From NCBI RefSeq assembly GCF_009600605.1, contig NZ_VWNA01000002.1, positions 62,001 through 126,000 of the forward strand: a stretch of DNA of 64,000 nucleotides, written 5' to 3'. The notes below the pieces were generated by a model. It was not told the origin of the DNA. It made no database searches and saw only the letters and a program-made list of their open reading frames with translations. Positions 44,255-53,668 of the stretch are shown piece by piece. How positions within the stretch are numbered: the stretch's first letter is position 1; every line of letters begins with the position of its first letter. Source of the stretch: Segnochrobactrum spirostomi (GTDB lineage: Bacteria; Pseudomonadota; Alphaproteobacteria; Rhizobiales; Segnochrobactraceae). Position numbers and translations under genes: made by a program.

Positions 44255-45325
44255 ATGCGCGACGTAAAAGGATTGATCGTCGGTCTCCTCGCATCGGTGA
44301 TGCTGACGACCGCCGTGCCGGCCCAGGCGGAAACGCTCCGCCTGCTCACCTGGGGCGATTACGCGCCCGAGGCGGTGATCAAGAAGTTCAAGGAAGCGAC
44401 GGGGATCGACGTCGAGGTCACCATCTCGAACAACGAGGACATGATCTCGAAGCTGCGGGCGACCGGCGGCGCCGGCTTCGACCTCGCCCAGCCGAGCCAG
44501 GACCGCATCCTCGGGCCGCAGACCGATTTTGGCATCTACAAGCCGATCGACCTCTCCAAGATCAAGACCGAGCTGTTCATTCCCGAGCTCCTCGAGGCCA
44601 CCAAGAAGAACACCGCGATCGACGGCCAGGTCTACGGCGTCGCCCATCTCTGGGGCACCTCCGGCCTCGTGGTAGATCGCAAGAAGGCGCCGGATATCAA
44701 GAGCTTCCTCGATCTCTGCAAGCCCGAATACAAGGGCCGCGTGTCGATGCGCCTGAAGCGGCCGGCCCTCCTCGGCATGGCCTTCGCCCTCGGCTACGAT
44801 CCGTTCGCGGCCTATGGCGACAAGGCGAAATATCAGGAGATCATCGACGCCGCCGGCGCCAAGCTCGCCGAATGCAAGGCGAACGTGAAGGCCTATTGGA
44901 CCGGGTCGGACGATCTCCTCAACATGATGCGCTCGGGCGAGGTGATCGCCTCCGAGGCGTGGGATTCGACCGGCTTCAAGCTCAATGCGGAGAACCCCGA
45001 CATCAACTTCGTCGCCCCCTCGGTCGGCGCGCTCGGCTGGATCGACACCTTCGCCCTGCCGGCGAAGGGCAAGAACGACGAAGCCGCCTATAAGTGGATC
45101 AACTTCGTCATGCAGCCCGAGATCGCGGCGATGATCGTCGATGCCGCGGGCAGCTTCTCGGCCTCCAAGGGCTCCGACAAGCTGGTGTCGCCGAAGCTGA
45201 GCAAGGCGTTCCAGGAGGCGTTCCCGCCCGAGGTCATCGCCAAGATCCGCTGGTTCCCGGCGGTGCCGGCGGGCCTCGAGGAGATGGAAGGCAAGGTCCT
45301 CGACAAGGTCGCCGCGGGCGATTGA
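44255..45325 (+). CDS. ABC transporter binding protein, putrescine (PotF) type
   Basis: 356 residues. The signal peptide ends near VPAQA (residue ~25), and the mature start is ETLRLLTWGDYAPEAVIKKF, typical of PotD/PotF-like proteins. GGAGGGTGA provides a strong ribosome site. It feeds the ATPase and permeases that follow. Two hairpins separate it from the ATPase gene. MocR control and the GMC/aldehyde dehydrogenase neighbours point to an amine or amino-alcohol ligand, but this is inference. Confidence 0.92.
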   Translation: MRDVKGLIVGLLASVMLTTAVPAQAETLRLLTWGDYAPEAVIKKFKEATGIDVEVTISNNEDMISKLRATGGAGFDLAQPSQDRILGPQTDFGIYKPIDLSKIKTELFIPELLEATKKNTAIDGQVYGVAHLWGTSGLVVDRKKAPDIKSFLDLCKPEYKGRVSMRLKRPALLGMAFALGYDPFAAYGDKAKYQEIIDAAGAKLAECKANVKAYWTGSDDLLNMMRSGEVIASEAWDSTGFKLNAENPDINFVAPSVGALGWIDTFALPAKGKNDEAAYKWINFVMQPEIAAMIVDAAGSFSASKGSDKLVSPKLSKAFQEAFPPEVIAKIRWFPAVPAGLEEMEGKVLDKVAAGD

Positions 45326-45334
45326 GCAAGACGA

Positions 45335-45406
45335 GGTGGCGGCCGGTGCCTTGCGCGCCGGCCACCGCCCACCGATCCGGGACGGCCGTTCGCACCGACG
45401 AACGGC
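45335..45406 (+). terminator. Two hairpins after the binding-protein gene
   Basis: Hairpin 1: GGTGGCGGCCGG (45335-45346) with CCGGCCACCGCC (45358-45369), one mismatch and one wobble. Hairpin 2: GCCGTTCG (45385-45392) with CGAACGGC (45399-45406), ending 3 bases before the ATPase ATG. The second could also hinder ribosome access to the ATPase gene. Confidence 0.6.
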
Positions 45407-45409
45407 AAC

Positions 45410-46543
45410 ATGAGTGAACAGGGTTTCGGAACGCCCATGGCGAACGATCTTGAGTGCCGCGAGCTCGTGAAATCCTACGGGCCGTTCCTGGCGGTCGCCG
45501 GCGTGTCGCTCGCGGTGCCGAAGGGGTCCTTCTTCTCCATCCTCGGCCCCTCGGGATGCGGCAAGACGAGCCTGATGCGGATGATCGCGGGCTTCGCCGA
45601 GCCGACGTCGGGCGAGATCCTCATCGGCGGCCGCTCGATGCACGGCGTTCCGCCGAACCGGCGGCCGGCGAACATGGTGTTCCAGCACCTCGCCCTGTTC
45701 CCGATGATGAACGTCGCCGACAATATCGGCTACGGCCTGCGCCGGCGTGGCATGGCGCGCGCCGAGATCACCCGCCGGGTCGGCGCGGTGCTCGAGCGGA
45801 TCGGCCTTCCCGACGCGGCCGGAAAGCGCATCGACCAGCTTTCCGGAGGGCAGAAGCAGCGCGTCGCGATCGCCCGCTGCATGGTGCTCGAACCGACCGT
45901 CCTTCTGCTCGACGAGCCGCTCGGCGCGCTCGATCTGAAGCTGCGCGAGCACATGAAGGTCGAGCTGAAACAGCTCCAGCACCAGTTCGGCACCACCTTC
46001 GTCTACATCACCCACGACCAATCCGAGGCGCTCGTGATGTCGGATCAGGTAGCGGTGATGAACCGCGGCCGGTTCGAGCAGGTCGGTACGCCGGAAGACC
46101 TCTATTATCGCCCGACGACGCCGTTCGTGGCGGGCTTCGTCGGCGACAGCCACCGCTGGGGTGGCCGCGTCACCGGTCGCTCCGGCGACAGCCTGCGGGT
46201 CGAGACCGAGACCGGCCTCGTGCTGGAGGCCGCCGCTGCGCAGCCCCTCGCCGAGGGCGACAAAGTCGCCGTGTTCGTCCGCCCCGAGGCGATCGAGGTG
46301 CGGGCCGCGGGCGCACCGGCGGGCGACGGCCCGGCCTTGAACGTCTTCGGCGGAACCCTCGAAAGCCTGCTCTTCAACGGTGCCAACAGCCGCGCCATCA
46401 TCCGCCTCGCCCGCGGCGATCTCGTCGCGGCGGCACTGCCCCAGACGCCGGCGAACGCTCGTCTCGGCGAAGGGGCGGCGGTCGAACTCCGTTTCGCGGC
46501 CGCGGCGACGCTCGCCTTCTCGGCCGATCGCGAGGCGCCATGA
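45410..46543 (+). CDS. ABC transporter ATP-binding protein, PotG type
   Basis: 377 residues. Walker [10 protein letters not shown] is at 46-54; the signature [13 protein letters not shown], Walker [13 protein letters not shown]-loop YITHDQSEA and a C-terminal TOBE-like domain ([12 protein letters not shown]) follow. It energises the putrescine-type importer. The stop overlaps the permease start by ATGA. An internal ATG at codon 10 is an alternative start. Confidence 0.93.
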   Translation: MSEQGFGTPMANDLECRELVKSYGPFLAVAGVSLAVPKGSFFSILGPSGCGKTSLMRMIAGFAEPTSGEILIGGRSMHGVPPNRRPANMVFQHLALFPMMNVADNIGYGLRRRGMARAEITRRVGAVLERIGLPDAAGKRIDQLSGGQKQRVAIARCMVLEPTVLLLDEPLGALDLKLREHMKVELKQLQHQFGTTFVYITHDQSEALVMSDQVAVMNRGRFEQVGTPEDLYYRPTTPFVAGFVGDSHRWGGRVTGRSGDSLRVETETGLVLEAAAAQPLAEGDKVAVFVRPEAIEVRAAGAPAGDGPALNVFGGTLESLLFNGANSRAIIRLARGDLVAAALPQTPANARLGEGAAVELRFAAAATLAFSADREAP

Positions 46544-47442
46544 GCGCCGGTCCCGCCCAAACGGTTGCGGTCGACGGGCAGGCTGCGGCACGCCGCCTCT
46601 CGTTCCTGCTCGTCTTCGCGCCGTTCGCCTTGTGGATCGCGCTCGTGATCCTGGTGCCGCAGCTCAATCTCCTGTTCCTCTCTCTCCAGGAGAAGATCGG
46701 GCCGCGCCACTACGTGACCGGCGTCGGCAACTATGCCGACCTGTTCGGCGAGCGCGTCTATGTGCTGACGCTGGTGCGCACCGTTGTGATGTCGCTGATC
46801 GCCACCGCCGCGACGCTCGTGATCGGCTTCCCCGTCGCCTATTACATCGCGAAGATCGCCCGCGGCCGCGCCCGCACCGCCCTGTTCGTGAGCTGCCTCC
46901 TGCCGTTCTGGGTGAGCGAGCTCGTCCGCGTGTTCGGCTGGATGCTGATCCTGCGCGAGACCGGGCTTCTGTCGCGCCTGCTGCAATGGCTCGGCCTGGT
47001 CGATGGCCCGGTCGAGTTCCTCTACAACGACGTCGCCGTGATGGTCGGCCTCATCTACACGTCGATGCTGTTCATGGTCGTGCCGCTGATCTCGACCCTC
47101 GACAGCCTGGACGACGCCCTGGTCGAGGCCGGCTACGATCTGGGCGGCAACGGCTTCGCGGTGCTCCGTGAGATCATCGTGCCCCATGCCAAGCCCGGCA
47201 TCGTCGCCGGCTCGATCATCGTCTTCATGCTCAATCTCGGCAATTATCTCACCCCGACGCTGCTCGGCGGCAAGAACAGCCAATGGTTCACCGCGCAGAT
47301 CTATTCCCAGTTCATCACGCGCTTTAACTGGGAATCCGGTTCGGCCTTCGGCTTCGTGCTGCTCTTGACGTCGAGCCTGCTCGTCTGGCTCGGGCTCAGG
47401 GTGACCGGGCAGACCTTGTCCGGCACGGTCGGGAAGGGCTGA
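46540..47442 (+). CDS. ABC transporter permease, PotH type
   Basis: 300 residues with about six helices. The EAA loop reads AGYDLGGNGFAVLREIIVP, with one extra residue compared with the classic spacing. It pairs with the next permease. It starts within the ATPase stop and ends 3 bases before the next ATG. Confidence 0.9.
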   Translation: MSAGPAQTVAVDGQAAARRLSFLLVFAPFALWIALVILVPQLNLLFLSLQEKIGPRHYVTGVGNYADLFGERVYVLTLVRTVVMSLIATAATLVIGFPVAYYIAKIARGRARTALFVSCLLPFWVSELVRVFGWMLILRETGLLSRLLQWLGLVDGPVEFLYNDVAVMVGLIYTSMLFMVVPLISTLDSLDDALVEAGYDLGGNGFAVLREIIVPHAKPGIVAGSIIVFMLNLGNYLTPTLLGGKNSQWFTAQIYSQFITRFNWESGSAFGFVLLLTSSLLVWLGLRVTGQTLSGTVGKG

Positions 47443-47445
47443 GCC

Positions 47446-48315
47446 ATGATGCTGCCGTCGATCCCCGCGCCGCGCACCCTCACGATCGCCTACCGCGCCT
47501 ATGTCGCGCTGTTCTTCCTCTATCTCGCGATCCCGCTCGTCGTCGTCGCGGCGTTTGCCTTCAATGATTCCCTCTATCCATCGCTGCCGTGGAAGGGCTT
47601 CACCCTCGATTGGTTCTTCGGCACGACCGCGCCTAAGATCGGCCTCTTCTACGACACCGCGATCCTGCGCGGGCTCCTCAATTCGCTGATGGTCGCGGTC
47701 GTCACCACGGCGGCCTCCGTCTTCGTCGGCACAACGACCGCCTTCCTGTTCGAGCGCTACGAGTTCCGCTTCAAGGGCGTGGCCTACATGCTGATGCTGG
47801 CGCCGCTGGTGATCCCCGGCGTCATCCTGGGCATCTCCATCCTCGCCTTTTCGTCCTCGATCGCGAACGCGGCCGACGACGCCTTCGGCATCGAACTCAG
47901 CGCCTTGCGGCCCGGTCTTCTCCTCGTCGCCCTCGGCCAGTTCTCCTTCATTGCGACGATCGCCACGCTGGTGATCTCGTCGCGGCTGCGCAAGTTCGAC
48001 CGCTCCCTGGAGGAGGCCGCCCTCAATCTCGGCGCGACGCCGCTGAGCGCGATCCTCACGGTCACGCTGCCTTATCTCTCACCGGCCCTGATCGGCTCGT
48101 CCCTCGTCGCGTTCCTGATGTCGTTCGAGAACTTCAACACGACCCTGATGCTGGTCGGCTCCGACGCGCCGCTCACCATCACCATGTTCGACCGCATGAA
48201 GCAGGGCTCCACGCCGGTGCTCGATGCCGTCTCGCTGTTTCTGATGCTCGGGTCGGGGCTCCTCGGGCTCATCTCCGTGATGGCCCAGCGCCGCGGCGCG
48301 AAGGGGGCGGAATGA
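47446..48315 (+). CDS. ABC transporter permease, PotI type
   Basis: 289 residues, six predicted helices, EAA loop ALNLGATPLSAILTVTLP. It completes the importer. Its TGA overlaps the ATG of the GMC oxidoreductase, tying import to oxidation of the substrate. Confidence 0.9.
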   Translation: MMLPSIPAPRTLTIAYRAYVALFFLYLAIPLVVVAAFAFNDSLYPSLPWKGFTLDWFFGTTAPKIGLFYDTAILRGLLNSLMVAVVTTAASVFVGTTTAFLFERYEFRFKGVAYMLMLAPLVIPGVILGISILAFSSSIANAADDAFGIELSALRPGLLLVALGQFSFIATIATLVISSRLRKFDRSLEEAALNLGATPLSAILTVTLPYLSPALIGSSLVAFLMSFENFNTTLMLVGSDAPLTITMFDRMKQGSTPVLDAVSLFLMLGSGLLGLISVMAQRRGAKGAE

Positions 48316-49961
48316 GCGCGGGTGGCTCCTCCACGGCCGCGCTGGAGGCGGATTACATCGTCGTCGGGGCCGGTTCCGCCGGATGCGTCGTCGCCGGCCG
48401 GCTCGCGCAATCGGGGCGCTACCGCGTCCTCCTGATCGAGGCCGGACCGCGGGACACCTCGCCCTGGATCCACCTTCCGATCGGCTACGGGATGTCGTTC
48501 TACAATCCCCGTGTCAATTGGATGTACCGCACCGAGCCGGTGCCGGGTCTCGACGGGCGGGTGATCTATCAGCCCCGCGGCAAGGTCATCGGCGGCTCGA
48601 GCTCGATCAACGCCATGGTCTATTCGCGTGGCCAGGCGAGCGATTTCGAGGCCTGGGCGGCGATGGGCAATCCCGGCTGGGGCTGGCCGGAGGTGCTCGC
48701 CGCCTACCGCCGCATCGAGGACCACGCGCTCGGGGAGAGCCGCTGGCACGGGGCCGGCGGGCCGCTCGCCGTCACCGACATCCGCGACAACGTCCACCCG
48801 CTCTCCCACGTCTTCGTCGCGGCGGGCAAGGAGGCCGGATACCGCTTCAACCCGGATCTCAACGGCGAGACGATCGAAGGCATAGGCTATTACCAGATCA
48901 ACACCCGCGGCGGCTTTCGCGTCTCGGCGGCCCGGGCCTGGCTCAGGCCCGCCGCGCGCAGCAGGGCACTCAGGATCGAGACCGATGCGCTCGTCACCCG
49001 GATCGATCTCGAGGGCCGGCGCGCCGTCGGCATCACCTTCGAGCGGAGCGGCGCCACGATCGCGGCGCGGGCGCGCCGGGAGGTGATCCTGTGCGGCGGC
49101 GCGATCAACACGCCGCAGCTCCTGCAACTCTCCGGCATCGGGCCCGGATCGGCGTTACGCGGGCTCGGCCTCGCCGTGCGGCACGATCTGCCGGCCGTCG
49201 GCGCCCATCTCCAGGATCATCTCTGCCACGACCACGTCTACCGGTCGCGGCGGCCGAGCCTCAACGACGACCTCCTACCGCTCGCGGGCAAGGTGCGCGT
49301 CGGCCTGCGCTACCTGCTGACCCGCGGTGGGCCGCTCTCGCTCAGCGTCAACCAGGGCGGCGGCTTCGTGCGCTCGGCGCCCGAGGTCGCGGCACCGGAC
49401 ATCCAGCTCTATTTCTCTCCGCTCTCCTACGAGCGGGCGCTGCCCGGCGTGCGCGCCCTGATGAAGCCCGACGCCTTCTCGGGCTTCTCCATGAGCATCT
49501 CGCCGTGCAACCCGACGAGCCGTGGCGAGATCGCCCTGCGCTCGCCCGATCCGCGCGTCGCGCCGGAAATCCGCGCCCGCTATCTCGACACCGAGGAGGA
49601 CCGCCGCATCGCCCTCGCCGGCGTCCGCATCCTGAGGCGGATCGCGGCGACGCCGGCCATGGCGGCGTTGATCGCCGAGGAGATCAAGCCCGGCTCCGAG
49701 TGTGAGGACGATGCGGCGATGCTCGCCGACATCCGCGCCCGCGCCTATTCCGTGTTCCACCCCTGCGGCTCGTGCCGCATGGGGCCGGATGCGCGCGCGG
49801 CCGTCGTCGACGCGCGGCTCAGGGTCCACGGCCTCGACGGCCTGCGCGTGGTCGACGCCTCGGTCTTCCCGCTGGTCACCTCCGGCAACACCAACGCCCC
49901 CGCCATGATGGTCGGCGAACGCGGCGCGACCTTCATCCTGGAAGACGCCGCGGCCGGGTGA
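48312..49961 (+). CDS. GMC family FAD oxidoreductase (choline/alcohol dehydrogenase type)
   Basis: 549 residues. The N-terminal FAD motif VVGAGSAGCVVAGRLAQSG, the GMC signature GKVIGGSSSINAMVYSRG, the second signature GAINTPQLLQLSGIGP and the C-terminal HPCGSCRMG with TSGNTNAPAMM are all present. It oxidises an alcohol to an aldehyde and could supply the aldehyde dehydrogenase encoded at 39.8-41.3 kb. It is translationally coupled to the PotI-type permease. Choline itself is not implied, since betaine genes are absent. Confidence 0.92.
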   Translation: MSAGGSSTAALEADYIVVGAGSAGCVVAGRLAQSGRYRVLLIEAGPRDTSPWIHLPIGYGMSFYNPRVNWMYRTEPVPGLDGRVIYQPRGKVIGGSSSINAMVYSRGQASDFEAWAAMGNPGWGWPEVLAAYRRIEDHALGESRWHGAGGPLAVTDIRDNVHPLSHVFVAAGKEAGYRFNPDLNGETIEGIGYYQINTRGGFRVSAARAWLRPAARSRALRIETDALVTRIDLEGRRAVGITFERSGATIAARARREVILCGGAINTPQLLQLSGIGPGSALRGLGLAVRHDLPAVGAHLQDHLCHDHVYRSRRPSLNDDLLPLAGKVRVGLRYLLTRGGPLSLSVNQGGGFVRSAPEVAAPDIQLYFSPLSYERALPGVRALMKPDAFSGFSMSISPCNPTSRGEIALRSPDPRVAPEIRARYLDTEEDRRIALAGVRILRRIAATPAMAALIAEEIKPGSECEDDAAMLADIRARAYSVFHPCGSCRMGPDARAAVVDARLRVHGLDGLRVVDASVFPLVTSGNTNAPAMMVGERGATFILEDAAAG

Positions 49962-49970
49962 GGCGGCCGG

Positions 49971-51065
49971 TCACGCCGCGGTGCGCCGGAGCGACAAGCC
50001 CTCCGCATCGAACAGGTGCAGGTGGTCGGCAGGAGCGGACAGGCGCAGGAGTGTGCCGCGGGCGACGTCCCGGTTGCCCGGGAGCTTTGCGATCAACGGT
50101 TGATCGCGGCCGATGTCGAGATAGACGAGCTGCACCTCGCCGAGTTGCTCGATGAGATCGACGCGGCCCTCGATGAGCGGCTCTCCCTCTGACGCGATGG
50201 AGAGATCCTCGGGCCGAACGCCGAGGCTGACGGCCGAACCCTCCGACACGGCCGCATTCGGAAACGGCATTTCGACTGCACCGCCCGCCGCAGGACGTAC
50301 GGCGATCTGCGAACCGTTGTGCAGGATCGTCGCCGGCAGGATGTTCATCGCTGGCGAGCCGATGAACTGCGCCACGAAGAGATTGGCCGGGCGGCGGTAG
50401 AGCTCGACCGGGGACCCGACCTGCTCGATGTGGCCGTCCTTCAGGACGACGATCCGATCGGCGAGGGTCATCGCCTCGACCTGATCGTGGGTGACGTAGA
50501 TCATCGTGGTGTCGGGCATCGAGGCCTTGAGCTTGGCGATCTCGATGCGGGTTGCGACGCGCAAGGCGGCGTCGAGGTTCGAGAGCGGCTCGTCGAACAG
50601 AAAGACCTTCGGGTTGCGGACGATCGCCCGTCCGATCGCGACCCGCTGGCGCTGGCCGCCCGACAGGGCTTTCGGCACGCGGTCGAGATAGGGTGTCAGT
50701 TGCAGCCGCTCGGCCGCCTGCCGCACCTGCCGGTCGATCTCGGCCTTCTTCGCGCCGGCTATCTTCAGGCTGAACGCCATGTTGTCGTAGACGCTCATAT
50801 GCGGATAGAGCGCGTAGGACTGGAACACCATGGCGATGCCGCGCCGCGAGGGCGGGACGTGGTTCATCAGGTCGCCGTCGATGCGCATGTCGCCTGCGGA
50901 GATCGTCTCGAGCCCGGCGATGCAGCGTAGAAGCGTCGATTTCCCGCAGCCCGACGGACCGACGAACACCACGAGCTCGCCCGAGGCGATGTCGAGATCG
51001 ATGCCGTGCAGGACCTCCATAGCGCCGTAGGTCTTGCGGATCTGTCGAAGGGTCAGCTCGGCCAT
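49971..51065 (-). CDS. ABC transporter ATP-binding protein, UgpC/MsmX sugar type
   Basis: 364 residues. Walker A GPSGCGKST is at 36-44, the signature LSGGQRQRVAIGRA and Walker B FLFDEPLSNLDA follow, and the C-terminus has the MalK-type regulatory/TOBE region (LGVRPEDLSI). It is the last gene of the frl-like operon and should energise its sugar-type permeases. ATG at 51065 (MAELTLRQI). Confidence 0.93.
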   Translation of the reverse strand: MAELTLRQIRKTYGAMEVLHGIDLDIASGELVVFVGPSGCGKSTLLRCIAGLETISAGDMRIDGDLMNHVPPSRRGIAMVFQSYALYPHMSVYDNMAFSLKIAGAKKAEIDRQVRQAAERLQLTPYLDRVPKALSGGQRQRVAIGRAIVRNPKVFLFDEPLSNLDAALRVATRIEIAKLKASMPDTTMIYVTHDQVEAMTLADRIVVLKDGHIEQVGSPVELYRRPANLFVAQFIGSPAMNILPATILHNGSQIAVRPAAGGAVEMPFPNAAVSEGSAVSLGVRPEDLSIASEGEPLIEGRVDLIEQLGEVQLVYLDIGRDQPLIAKLPGNRDVARGTLLRLSAPADHLHLFDAEGLSLRRTAA

Positions 51066-51110
51066 GCGGTGGCTCCGGCATGCGGGAAGGGGATCGGCCA
51101 TGCCATCGCG

Positions 51111-52529
51111 TCAGTGTTCGCTGCCGCCGGGCATGAGGCGGGAGACGTGCCGGGTCCAGGCCGGCGCTTCTTCGTTGCGGATCTCCGCGTCGTTCCGGGT
51201 CCGAATGGCCTTGCGCACCAGCTTGGCGCCGACATAGCGGAAAGGCTCCGGCGGCAGCCGTGTGCGGCCCTTCAGTCCGACGAGACCGCACGTTCCCCAG
51301 CGGTCGTCCCGCCCGAGCATCAAGCTCGCCAGGATGCGGCCGGCGATCGGGGCCTGGGCGATCCCGGTGCCGTTGAAGCCCATCCCGAAGACGATGTTGG
51401 GGTGCGTCTCGAGACGATCGAAGACCGGGATGTGCTCTGCCACGCAATCGATCGGGCCTGACCAATCGAACGCGATCGGCACGTCGGCGAGGCTCGGATA
51501 GACGCGTTTCAGCTCGCGGATGTTGTCGCGGCCTCGGGTCGGGCTGCGGTTGAAATCGGCGCCGAAATCGCCGCGGAAGGCGACGTTGCCGCTGCCGCGG
51601 CCGAACACGACCCGGCCCGACAAGGCACGCTGATAATAGAGCACCTGCTTTTGGGAATCGCAGATCGAAATGCCCTCCTCCCAGCCGAGACTGTCGAGCC
51701 GTTCGGGGATCGGGGCGGTGGCGACGATCACGCTGTCGACCACATAGAGATAGCGGCGGAGTTCGGGGAGGGCGGAGAGCCAGGCGTTGGCGGCGAGGGC
51801 CACCTTCGAGGCCGTGAGCGAGCCCGAGGCGGTGTGAAGCGTCGCGGGATCGCCCGGGACGACCTTGAGGACCGGGCTCCGCTCGTGGACGACGATGCCG
51901 CGCGCGAGGGCGAGATCGCGCAGGCCGCGGGCGAGCTTGGCCGGATGCACCGTGCCGGCCTGATCCTCGACGATGCCCATATAGGACGCGGACGAGCCCG
52001 TGCGCCGGGCGATCTCGTCCGCCGACAAGGGGCGGAAGCGTCCCGCGCCCGTCTCGGCGGTGAGCGCTTCGGCCTTCGCCCAGGCGCCTTCCTGGGCACG
52101 GGAGCTCGCCGTCCACATCCAGCCGTTGAGGCGCAGGTCCATGTCGATGGTGCCGCTGCGCTGGAGGTCGGCGAGCTCCGCGATGGCGTCGACACTCGCC
52201 GCGCAGAGCCGACGCGCCTCGTCGAGCCCGACCACGGCGGCGATCTGGTCGAGCTCGGCATACCAACTATGGACCTGCCCGCCGTTGCGGCCTGAGGCGC
52301 CCGATCCGCAGAAGTCCGCCTCGAGAACGGCGATCTGCAAGTTCGGCGCGGCATCGCGCAGCCGCAGGGCCGTCCAAAGCCCGGTGTAGCCGCCGCCCAC
52401 GATGGCAACGTCGACCTTCAGATCGCCCTGGAGCGGCGCCGTCACAGGACCCGCCCCGATGTCCTGCAGCCAGAACGAACGCTCGGCCGGCGCGGCGGCG
52501 GCAGGTTGGCGCAAGCGGATCTCCGCCAT
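51111..52529 (-). CDS. DAO-family FAD-dependent amine oxidase in the frl-like operon
   Basis: 472 residues. The dinucleotide site VAIVGGGYTGLWTALRLRD is at about 41-59, followed by SGASGRNGGQV and, near the C-terminus, FGMGFNGTGIAQAP. It resembles gamma-glutamylputrescine oxidase/glycine-oxidase-like proteins (PuuB/OrdL) of the DAO family, the superfamily that also holds fructosyl amino acid oxidases. It should oxidise a secondary amine and release an aldehyde or a deglycated amine plus H2O2 or reduced acceptor. It has an excellent GAGGAGG site and lies 10 bases after the kinase gene. An oxidase is not part of the known frlBONMD set. Confidence 0.88.
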   Translation of the reverse strand: MAEIRLRQPAAAAPAERSFWLQDIGAGPVTAPLQGDLKVDVAIVGGGYTGLWTALRLRDAAPNLQIAVLEADFCGSGASGRNGGQVHSWYAELDQIAAVVGLDEARRLCAASVDAIAELADLQRSGTIDMDLRLNGWMWTASSRAQEGAWAKAEALTAETGAGRFRPLSADEIARRTGSSASYMGIVEDQAGTVHPAKLARGLRDLALARGIVVHERSPVLKVVPGDPATLHTASGSLTASKVALAANAWLSALPELRRYLYVVDSVIVATAPIPERLDSLGWEEGISICDSQKQVLYYQRALSGRVVFGRGSGNVAFRGDFGADFNRSPTRGRDNIRELKRVYPSLADVPIAFDWSGPIDCVAEHIPVFDRLETHPNIVFGMGFNGTGIAQAPIAGRILASLMLGRDDRWGTCGLVGLKGRTRLPPEPFRYVGAKLVRKAIRTRNDAEIRNEEAPAWTRHVSRLMPGGSEH

Positions 52530-52539
52530 GGCGGCCTCC

Positions 52540-53409
52540 TCATTCTGCGGTGATGGCGGCGGCGTACTTGACCGGCAACCAATCGGGGACGGGGCGAGGC
52601 GTCTGCGGGAAGCCGCCGAGATAGGTGCAGGTCTGCGAGGCGGCGTGCGCCGCCTTCGCCAGCGCCTCGTCCGGGGGAAGACGTTCGATCTCAAGCGCCG
52701 CGACGAAGACGGCGATGAAGCTGTCGCCGGCCCCGCAGGTGTCGACGACCTCGACCGGTTCGGCCGCGACATGGCGGATGGCGTGCCCGTCGTCATAATA
52801 GGCGCCGGCCGCGCCGCAGGTGACCACCGCCCGCTCGGCCCCCGCTTCACGCAGGGCCGCGAGGAGACGCTCCGGCGGGGCCTCGCCCGGATCGCCTCCG
52901 GAGGCGAAGACGAGCGGCGTGCCGGCGATCGGGAAGGCGAACGGGCTGGTCGAGAGGTCGATGCTGAACCGCACGCCGTCGCCGATGAGGCGCTGCACGA
53001 GCGCAGGACTCGCATTGGTGCCGAGGTGCACCCAATCGGCCTCTCGGACCGCCGCATAGCGCTCTGGTGAGGGTTCATAATGGGCGCCGATGCCGAACGC
53101 CTCGAGGAGGAAGGTCCGGTCGCCGTCATTGTCGCGCAGGAGCGTCACGGCGGTGTCGCCCGGCCGGCGCTCGACGTCGCGCGGATCAAGGCCGGCCGCG
53201 GCGATCTCGGCGAGGAGGATGTCGCCCTCGCGATCGTCGCCCACCGCGCCGAAATAGCGCGCGTTCCAGCCCGCGCGATGCCACTGCACGGCGACGTTGA
53301 GCGCGTTGCCGCCGACCGTCAGCAGATCCCGGTTGAGAAAGGCGTCGAGGCAATTGTCGCCGACCGCCACCAGCTTTGCCGCACCCATCCGTTTGATCCG
53401 ATCGGTCAT
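52540..53409 (-). CDS. frlD: PfkB-family kinase, fructoselysine 6-kinase-like
   Basis: 289 residues of the ribokinase/PfkB family. The first signature is LTVGGNALNVAVQWHRAG; the second is VVDTCGAGDSF with the catalytic base Asp229. In frl operons this kinase phosphorylates fructoselysine at C6 before deglycation. The order deglycase, binding protein, two permeases, kinase matches Bacillus frlBONMD, which is the main reason for the assignment. The ATG overlaps the stop of the small ORF (ATGA). Other keto-sugar amines are possible substrates. Confidence 0.82.
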   Translation of the reverse strand: MTDRIKRMGAAKLVAVGDNCLDAFLNRDLLTVGGNALNVAVQWHRAGWNARYFGAVGDDREGDILLAEIAAAGLDPRDVERRPGDTAVTLLRDNDGDRTFLLEAFGIGAHYEPSPERYAAVREADWVHLGTNASPALVQRLIGDGVRFSIDLSTSPFAFPIAGTPLVFASGGDPGEAPPERLLAALREAGAERAVVTCGAAGAYYDDGHAIRHVAAEPVEVVDTCGAGDSFIAVFVAALEIERLPPDEALAKAAHAASQTCTYLGGFPQTPRPVPDWLPVKYAAAITAE

Positions 53410-53627
53410 TGCACGCCGCCCTCGCGGTGAAGATGCGGGCCGCTGGCGTCGATGTTCCGTTGCCGCGCGGCGACCGGATCGAGCCCATGAGCGCCGTCGC
53501 CGAGGCGCTGGAACGACAGCGCGCCGGCCCCCCAGGCGAGGTGGCCGTTGGGCCGACCTTCAACCACGTGGACCGGGTGACAGCCGAAATTGGCTCCGAT
53601 CGGCTGACGGAAGGCGAGCTGCGGCAT
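53406..53627 (-). CDS. Small ORF of unknown function in the frl-like operon
   Basis: 73 residues, MPQLAFRQPIGANFGCHPVHVVEG at the start, no recognised family, no membrane helix. It has CAGGAG 7 bases before its ATG and its TGA overlaps the kinase ATG (ATGA), the same coupling as the real genes around it. It fills the 259-base gap between the second permease and the kinase. His/Gly/Pro-rich composition is unusual. It may be a real small protein, the relic of a lost domain, or a coupling leader. An opposing open frame exists but lacks a ribosome site. Confidence 0.5.
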   Translation of the reverse strand: MPQLAFRQPIGANFGCHPVHVVEGRPNGHLAWGAGALSFQRLGDGAHGLDPVAARQRNIDASGPHLHREGGVQ

Positions 53628-53668
53628 GACGGCTCCTGAACCGGACGGGGACACGCGGCGGCGATGGG

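Noticed and set aside
53409-53639. Plus-strand frame opposite the small frl-operon ORF
   Set aside because: Wrong strand for the operon and no ribosome binding site.
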